DNA from: Rhytidiadelphus loreus | Lineage: Eukaryota > Streptophyta > Bryopsida > Hypnales > Hylocomiaceae | Reading direction: 5' to 3' | NCBI GenBank assembly: GCA_947034895.1 | Contig: OX344765.1 | Span: 3,725,001-3,789,000, forward strand | DNA length: 64,000 nucleotides | Shown: positions 58,334 to 64,000 of the stretch, one piece after another | Position numbering within the stretch: the stretch's first letter is position 1 | Layout of the letters: each line of letters opens with the position of its first letter | The notes under the pieces: model-generated | Told to the model about the DNA's origin: nothing | The model's input: only the letters and a program-made list of their open reading frames with translations | The model's database searches: none | Program-made: the position numbers and the translations under genes

Positions 58334-61300
58334 ATGGCGACCAAAGTGGTGTTCACGAGGGCTACTTCGACGGTGCTGCTTCTCGCTGCTGTCGTTTCTT
58401 TGGCGATCAGCTCTAGCAATGGTGCGCACTCTGTACTTCCTGCAAGCCGATTCGTGTTGTATTGAAATTTCATGAGAAAGCTTAGACCGACCTTCGAAGA
58501 CCATTTGAGATCATACAAACGATTTTGTTTGCATTATCCTCTACAGTCTCCAAGCCTTCTTTTGCATAAAAAACACACATTTAAACCGGCCACTTCTATT
58601 GCAAAGAGAAAAAACAGTTTAAAACTTGTCTCTTTTCATATCTAAGCGTAGGATCATACACTAGACTATTATGAGAATTTGTGGAAGAAATTTCAGAAAC
58701 TTTGACCTTGTAGATTGAAAGATATCTACATTTAGAGTGAAGAAAACAAGTTCATTGCACCTTGCTGGACTAGATATTTTCTCTTTGAATATTATGTAGC
58801 TTATAATTTTTACACTATTGATTTTGGATTTCTAATTTTTTTATGTTGAAGAATTTAGTTGAAAACAATTCCAAGAAAATACACTTAATTTTCACTCATT
58901 TAAAAATTGTTCAGTAGAAGTAGGCTCAAAATTGAACAGAAAAATCAAATCGTTAATAACTGTAAGATGGAATTGAAACGTTCACAATAATCCCAATGGT
59001 GAGACTCTTCTAGCAAGCAAACTTCACCTTGACTGTCTAATAATTCTTTTGGAAAAAATTGTTAAAATTGCATTCAAAAATGAATCCTCTAAGTTATTTT
59101 TTCAAGAGGATGTTTAGATTGCCCCCATTTGAAACAACGTTGTTCATAACTTTCTCATCCCTAGTGCTAATGGATTGATGGATCAATGCTTCACATGTTA
59201 AACAAAAATATAATATTTGAAAGCAAAATTTTTAAAAAGAAATTCAATTTTTTGCGATTGTTATTGTGCTGCCTGGGTGACATAACTGTTGCTTCCAAGC
59301 ACCGTTTGATTGAAATAAAAATTATATAATTCCACAAAAGCTACTTGTGCTTTGAAAAAAAATTCAAAGAAACATGTCAAAAATTGTGCTCAAAGAAGCC
59401 TACATTAGGGTTAATTGGTGTTCTGGATTGCGCTTGAACATTGCACTGCGTTGCTGTTTCATAGCTGCGGTTTTCTGTTGCTTTTTTGAAGCTGATCTTT
59501 GTTTTGCAGAGGGAGGAGTTCTGGGATTGGAAATTAGGGTAGAGAATGACGTACCTCATGTGGTGATGTTTGCTGGGCCTCTGGTGAGTCATGCGGTGCC
59601 AAATCTGATCCTTGCAAGGAAGCTTTGCGCCGCTGGGGTTCACGTATCTTATATTAACGCCGAGAGCGTTATCTCCAAGCTCAAGGTATTGGTGCTGTGA
59701 TTTCTTCTCTGTACAACACAATCACGTAATGTTCTTCACTGATCCTGGCGATCATACCAAAGTTAGCCCCGCCTGAATTTTATTCTTTCACAGTGGAATC
59801 CATCAAATCGGGGTCATTGGAATGCCATGAATTGTTGGGCCTCAATCATACCAAAACAAGTGAAGGAGTTGAATCGTGTGATTGAACTCTTTGCAGGCCA
59901 CTGGCCATTTGGGTGACGAGACGCCAAGGCTCCGGGTGGTGGCTGTTCCCAACGGGGAAGAGTACAAACCCAGCGATAGCCACTCGCTGCTGGTGCAGAC
60001 TGCAGAGGAGAGAACGAAGAAAGCCATGGAGGAGTACTTGGAAGGCTTGGTGAAATTTCCTCAAGACTGGGCACCACCCTCCTGTGCTATCATTGGCATA
60101 TTCGTGACGTGGGCATTGAAGATTACGAAGCCTCTCCATATCAGCAGGTGATTAAAACCTCTCAGAGTCCATCCCTATTTCGTTTCTACATGAGTTTAGG
60201 CCTCCTCATGTCGTAAATCAAATAAGTTTATACACGAGTTGGTTATGCGGGGACTTGTTTAGTTCGATTTTTGTTTACTTTTTGACCTGATTCTGGTGAT
60301 AAGAAATTACTTAGGCCTTAGGTGATGTACATTTTACCTCGTATTCTCAATCCAAATTTTTCATAAGTAAATTCTTGGTTAAATCAGTAGCCAAATTGTG
60401 CAAGTAGTCCAATGTGTTGAAGAGAAGAGATTTGGCTTATGGATGTGCAGTTATTTTATGTGGGCAAACACAGCAGAAGCGCTTTCGTTGGTGCTTCATG
60501 CACCCGTTCTGCAAGCTCAAGGGATAATACCGATCGACCATTCTCAAGCCGACAAGTTTGAACCTGTGGAAATACCCTGCATTCGTCCTCTCCACCCACT
60601 GGACTTTATTGAACCTATGCAGAGGGTTGCGCTCAAGTATAACATCATACTGGAAATTTCAAGATGTGTATTCGAGGAGATATCTGGTGTGCTTGTAAAC
60701 TCACTATATGAATTCGAGTCATCTGTATTTGACGCCCTCAATGAGTACTACCAAGTAGGCGCCCCATCTTCCAAGGTACTGAACATTCCTTTTGTTCTTT
60801 GTTCTGACATCCGCCAGAATGTCATTGGATGGCATAGCTAGGATGAAATCATGTAATCTGGACCTGACTGTCTACGGTCCCGAAATAGTGACTAGATATG
60901 ACATAGTTCGCAGGTGTGCTCCAGGCAATGAGAGTGTGAAGGATATTCCAGGATGTGGTTTTCGAGGTCTGGATGTAAAATCAATGTCGTTAGTTCGTGT
61001 AAGATGTTTCGCATATTTCGAATTTAAAATTTATAAAGTATAATTGTTATGCAGGAACACTACTCTTGCACCTGCACTTTAAACCATTGATTTCTAAATC
61101 TTCAATTTTAAGGTTTAATAATTCAACTGTAGATTGTGAACTAAGATGAGTGACTGACGTGATGTCCTCTTTATGGAATTCAGCTTGAGAGAATCATTCC
61201 TGTCGGCCCTTTATTATCAGATTCTGTCCTCACCAAAGAGGTTTCTAGCGAAGAACGAGTTGCTGCTGTTGTGAAAAAGGATCCGGTACTGGAATGGCTT

Positions 61301-63296
61301 GATCAGCAGCCCCAATCGTCAGTCATCTACGTTGCCTTCGGCTCCGTTGTTGATTTATCAGACTCTCAAATGATAGAGCTGGGGTTAGGTCTGGAAGCCA
61401 GTGATCAACGCTTCATCTGGGCGGTGCGACCCCCTCCTGGCGTGTCTGCGATTGATTTTGATCATTTGCTCCCAGGTAGCTGAATTCTTTTCCCTCTCTT
61501 CTTGTAATTACACCTAATGCTAAAGTTTCAGCGGCGAGCATAGTTTCCATCATGAGAATATTCAGATTTGTTAAACATTCTTGTTGGTGAAGGTAAGAGG
61601 ATTCCAAGGAACCCCAGAACGCATCATTTGGATGCCATGTGCAGAAATTTTTCGGTTCCAAAGTTTCATCGTCAGATGATCTAGAAGCGACTCGAGTTCT
61701 ATTGTTGAGACCCGTGTACATTCCGAAAGTTGCTTTGTTCTCCTTGGGGTTGAATTCGGAATGTCCCATTCAGGTAGGTGTTTCAATTGCGTGCGGTTAC
61801 TTAATGTAGCCAATCATTGTTTTTTGGCTTCTTATTAAGTTCTGTGGAGTGGTTCTGTTTGGCAGGCTTTACAAACAGAACTCAAGGCCGTGGTGTTATT
61901 GTAAGTTGGGCCCCCCAAGTGCAGATCCTGCAACACCCTGCCACTGGCGCTTTCCTGACTCATTGTGGGTGGAATTCTATAGTCGAAAGCATTAGTGGAT
62001 GTGTGCCAATGCTAACATGGCCCGTTCAGGCTGAACAAAGGATGAATTCCAGGTACTACCCCACTTCCTGTCTATCTACACCGTGCATTCTATGTGTTGT
62101 CCTTCATGATTTGAAGTGTCCCCCGATGGTAAAGGAACTTCTTTTCTGAATGAGGTCCTGGCCTTCACCTTGGGACCGCCATGAAAAGAGAGGAAAGAGC
62201 AGGTTTTGAGTCGATCAGCAAGAGAAGCTCGGGAGTGTGAGATTTTCTTTTTTCGCTAAATATCTGTGTTCCAATATTATCCCCCTAGAGGACCACTACT
62301 AGACTACATGGTGTTTGGATTCGCTTAAAAATCTACAAAATAATGTATCATTGGCTGAATAGAACCAACGGTTTGGCGAGTCATTTCGAGCAGAATCTCA
62401 TTTGAATTCCAGCTAGGAGCCTGCCAATTGCACTGCTGGAATTGATTGTCAGCACTGGAGTGTAATCTCATATGGCTACCCCGGTTCAGTAGAGTTAGTC
62501 ATTACGAGAGAGGTTACTTGAATTCTGAAGTGAGGTTGATGCATTGTAATTGCAATGCAGGCGAAGTTATCAAAAGTAATGAGAGGTTAGTACCTACCTG
62601 GGCACAAGCAGGCGGCAAGGTTGGTACTGACCTGTGATTATTTTTGATAACTTGGCCTGCTTTGCAATTACCGGACATAATCTCAATGTAGGAGAGTTGA
62701 TTGTTCTTTTACTTCTTTGATATCTAAATCAATCAAAACATGCCCCAATGGCAGAAATCTCTTGCATTTAGATTATGTTTGGTGGATCGGCACTCGCTAA
62801 GTTAACACGGGTTGGTAGAGATTTTTTCTCAGATTTCTCTAATTGGTCTGCCAATGAAATTTCTACTTGATACCCACTATGAAAATTTTCACAAGTAAGC
62901 AGCAAGCATTATCAGTCTTAATTTGCCTCTCCTTAACCAACGGAAACTTGCCATGAGCATTATTAATCTTAGTATGCCATGACTGTGAAACTCTCATGCA
63001 TTGAGATTATTAATGTTGTTGTTGCTATGAGCAGGTGGGTTGTGGAGATTGTTGGAGTTGCTCTCAAGGTCCGGCGTGGCTTTGAGACTTCTGCCACCAG
63101 AGATCAGGTGGAGAATGCTATCAGACGTTTAATGGATAATGAGGAGGGTCTGGTTTTGAGGAATAATGTGATACGCTTAAACAAAGTCCTGCACCAAGGA
63201 GTGACTGAATCCGGTTCCTCCTTCAGAAATATAAAAGCATTCGCAGAGCATTTGCGGCAAGCAAATGACTCACCTTCTGTCAACGATGAATTATAG
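58334..63296 (+). CDS. UDP-glycosyltransferase (family 1) with N-terminal signal peptide, 7 exons, 526 aa
   Basis: Exons 58334-58421, 59510-59685, 59897-60147, 60451-60775, 61184-61475, 61866-62052 and 63035-63296 join in frame with GT-AG borders, 1581 nt in all. Exon 1 encodes a basic start then a hydrophobic run ([17 protein letters not shown]), a signal peptide or anchor, unusual for plant UGTs, which are mostly cytosolic. Exon 2 holds the acceptor-side start [21 protein letters not shown] with catalytic His57. The donor side has the 44-residue PSPG box (392-435): [24 protein letters not shown], ending WPVQAEQ. The final Gln usually goes with UDP-glucose. The Asp that normally follows the 'CVIS' strand and activates the His appears to be Gly155 ([13 protein letters not shown]). 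Six introns is many for this family. Known role: transfer of sugar from UDP-sugar to small molecules; the acceptor cannot be told. Confidence 0.9.
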
Positions 63297-63327
63297 TTGA
63301 TAGCCAAGACTAGAAGAAGCAAGTGAA

Positions 63328-63866
63328 AGAGAATGCTGAGATCGCAAACAATTAACTTACATGGGGGAAATGTCGAGATTTTTACTCTGGAAAACAAAGT
63401 AATCGTACGATCTGAAAATGGAGGAACATATCTATATATGATCTTCAATTGCAGAGAACACAAAATTAATAAACGGTTGACAAGATTATAAAGTTTGACT
63501 ACGAGAAGAGGGCGTTGATTGCTCCTCACAGCCACCACTATCTTATGCGATCTCTGCACCTCAGTCAGTACACTGTCGACAAAATTCTATAAAATTGAAG
63601 ACAACAAGAAGGAAGAAGACGGTATGATCGTGCACCACAGCCTGTGCTACCTAATCAGAAACTCCCACTTCCCATGACAAATACTCCGTATAAAGCTTGC
63701 AATTGACTGAACTTAGAGGCAGTATTCGGTGATTGTAGATAGAAACTGCCATCTTCGGATAGAGATGCGCTGACTGAGGTGTCATTATGCCCCAAGCTTA
63801 GCCAGAAAATAAGTACACCAGGCTTCTGCTCTGGTCTCCTCATAAGCTGCCACATACTATGTAAAG
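63328..63866 (+). repeat. Direct duplicate of the UGT 3' flank, downstream copy
   Basis: Starts just after the UGT stop codon and matches 56330-56870. A minus-strand frame at 63655-63855 looks open, but the equivalent in the upstream copy is broken by indels, so it is not a gene. The last 40 bases of the window (63960-64000) resemble the reverse complement of 56885-56930. Confidence 0.9.
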
Positions 63867-64000
63867 TGACGTCCGCTCAAGTGGTAATGACGTTCATGGG
63901 AAGCACATCTTGCATTTATAGAAAATAGAACATGCTGGCCAGTCACTGCTGAAGTGTATTCTTTATTCTCTTCCTATGCAATTTGGACATTGTATGAGGA

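Noticed and set aside
61590..61780. Possible extra UGT exon (a [13 protein letters not shown] reading)
   Set aside because: It contains stops in the needed frame, and the exon at 61866 continues the protein perfectly in phase; treated as intron.
63655..63855. 66-codon minus-strand open frame after the UGT
   Set aside because: The duplicate at 56650-56860 has frame-breaking indels over the same stretch, so there is no sign of coding constraint.

Overview
This is a nuclear plant window. It holds a chromomethylase gene (a DNA methyltransferase type found only in green plants), a UDP-glycosyltransferase with a plant PSPG box, a plant-type small zinc-ribbon protein, a Copia element and a CACTA element. 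Coding exons of moderate GC sit in very AT-rich, repeat-filled spacers, and introns are mostly 80-400 bp. A non-seed plant, perhaps a moss, seems the best guess, but this is inference from style only.

Layout. An F-box/LRR gene (823-3357, +) is followed by two small terminal-inverted-repeat elements. Next come a 68-residue zinc-ribbon gene (8515-8721, +) and a mitochondrial single-stranded-DNA-binding protein (9912-11907, -, four exons, telobox motifs around its promoter). From 12 to 20.7 kb there is AT-rich spacer with several short tandem repeats. A kinase-like pseudogene (20761-22242, +, two in-frame stops) converges on a 22-exon chromomethylase (23210-29174, -). In the chromomethylase all splice sites and phases fit except for one apparent frameshift in the BAH domain. 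A 5.4-kb Copia element (29598-35011, +) with a perfect 5-bp target duplication lies 424 bp upstream of the chromomethylase start codon, in divergent orientation. From 35 to 43.5 kb there is repeat-derived spacer, including a large inverted repeat and a 128-bp tandem repeat. A decayed SWIM-zinc-finger transposase-like gene (43488-48640, -) has been split by a 2.1-kb CACTA element (45640-47764, target duplication ACC). From 48.6 to 56 kb there are more small TIR elements. A seven-exon UDP-glycosyltransferase with an N-terminal signal-peptide exon (58334-63296, +) is flanked by two diverged copies of a roughly 510-bp segment.

How the parts relate. The most interesting region is 20-35 kb. A gene whose family maintains CHG methylation and silences transposons carries a young Copia insertion in its upstream region. 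The two LTRs of that insertion differ by four substitutions. All four read C or G in the 5' LTR and T or A in the 3' LTR, and all four are at CG or CHG sites, the pattern left by deamination of methylated cytosine. The Copia primer-binding site matches the anticodon stem-loop of initiator tRNA-Met rather than a tRNA 3' end, so a half-tRNA primer is likely. All exon coordinates are my own splice-site and reading-frame reconstructions, and no searches were run.
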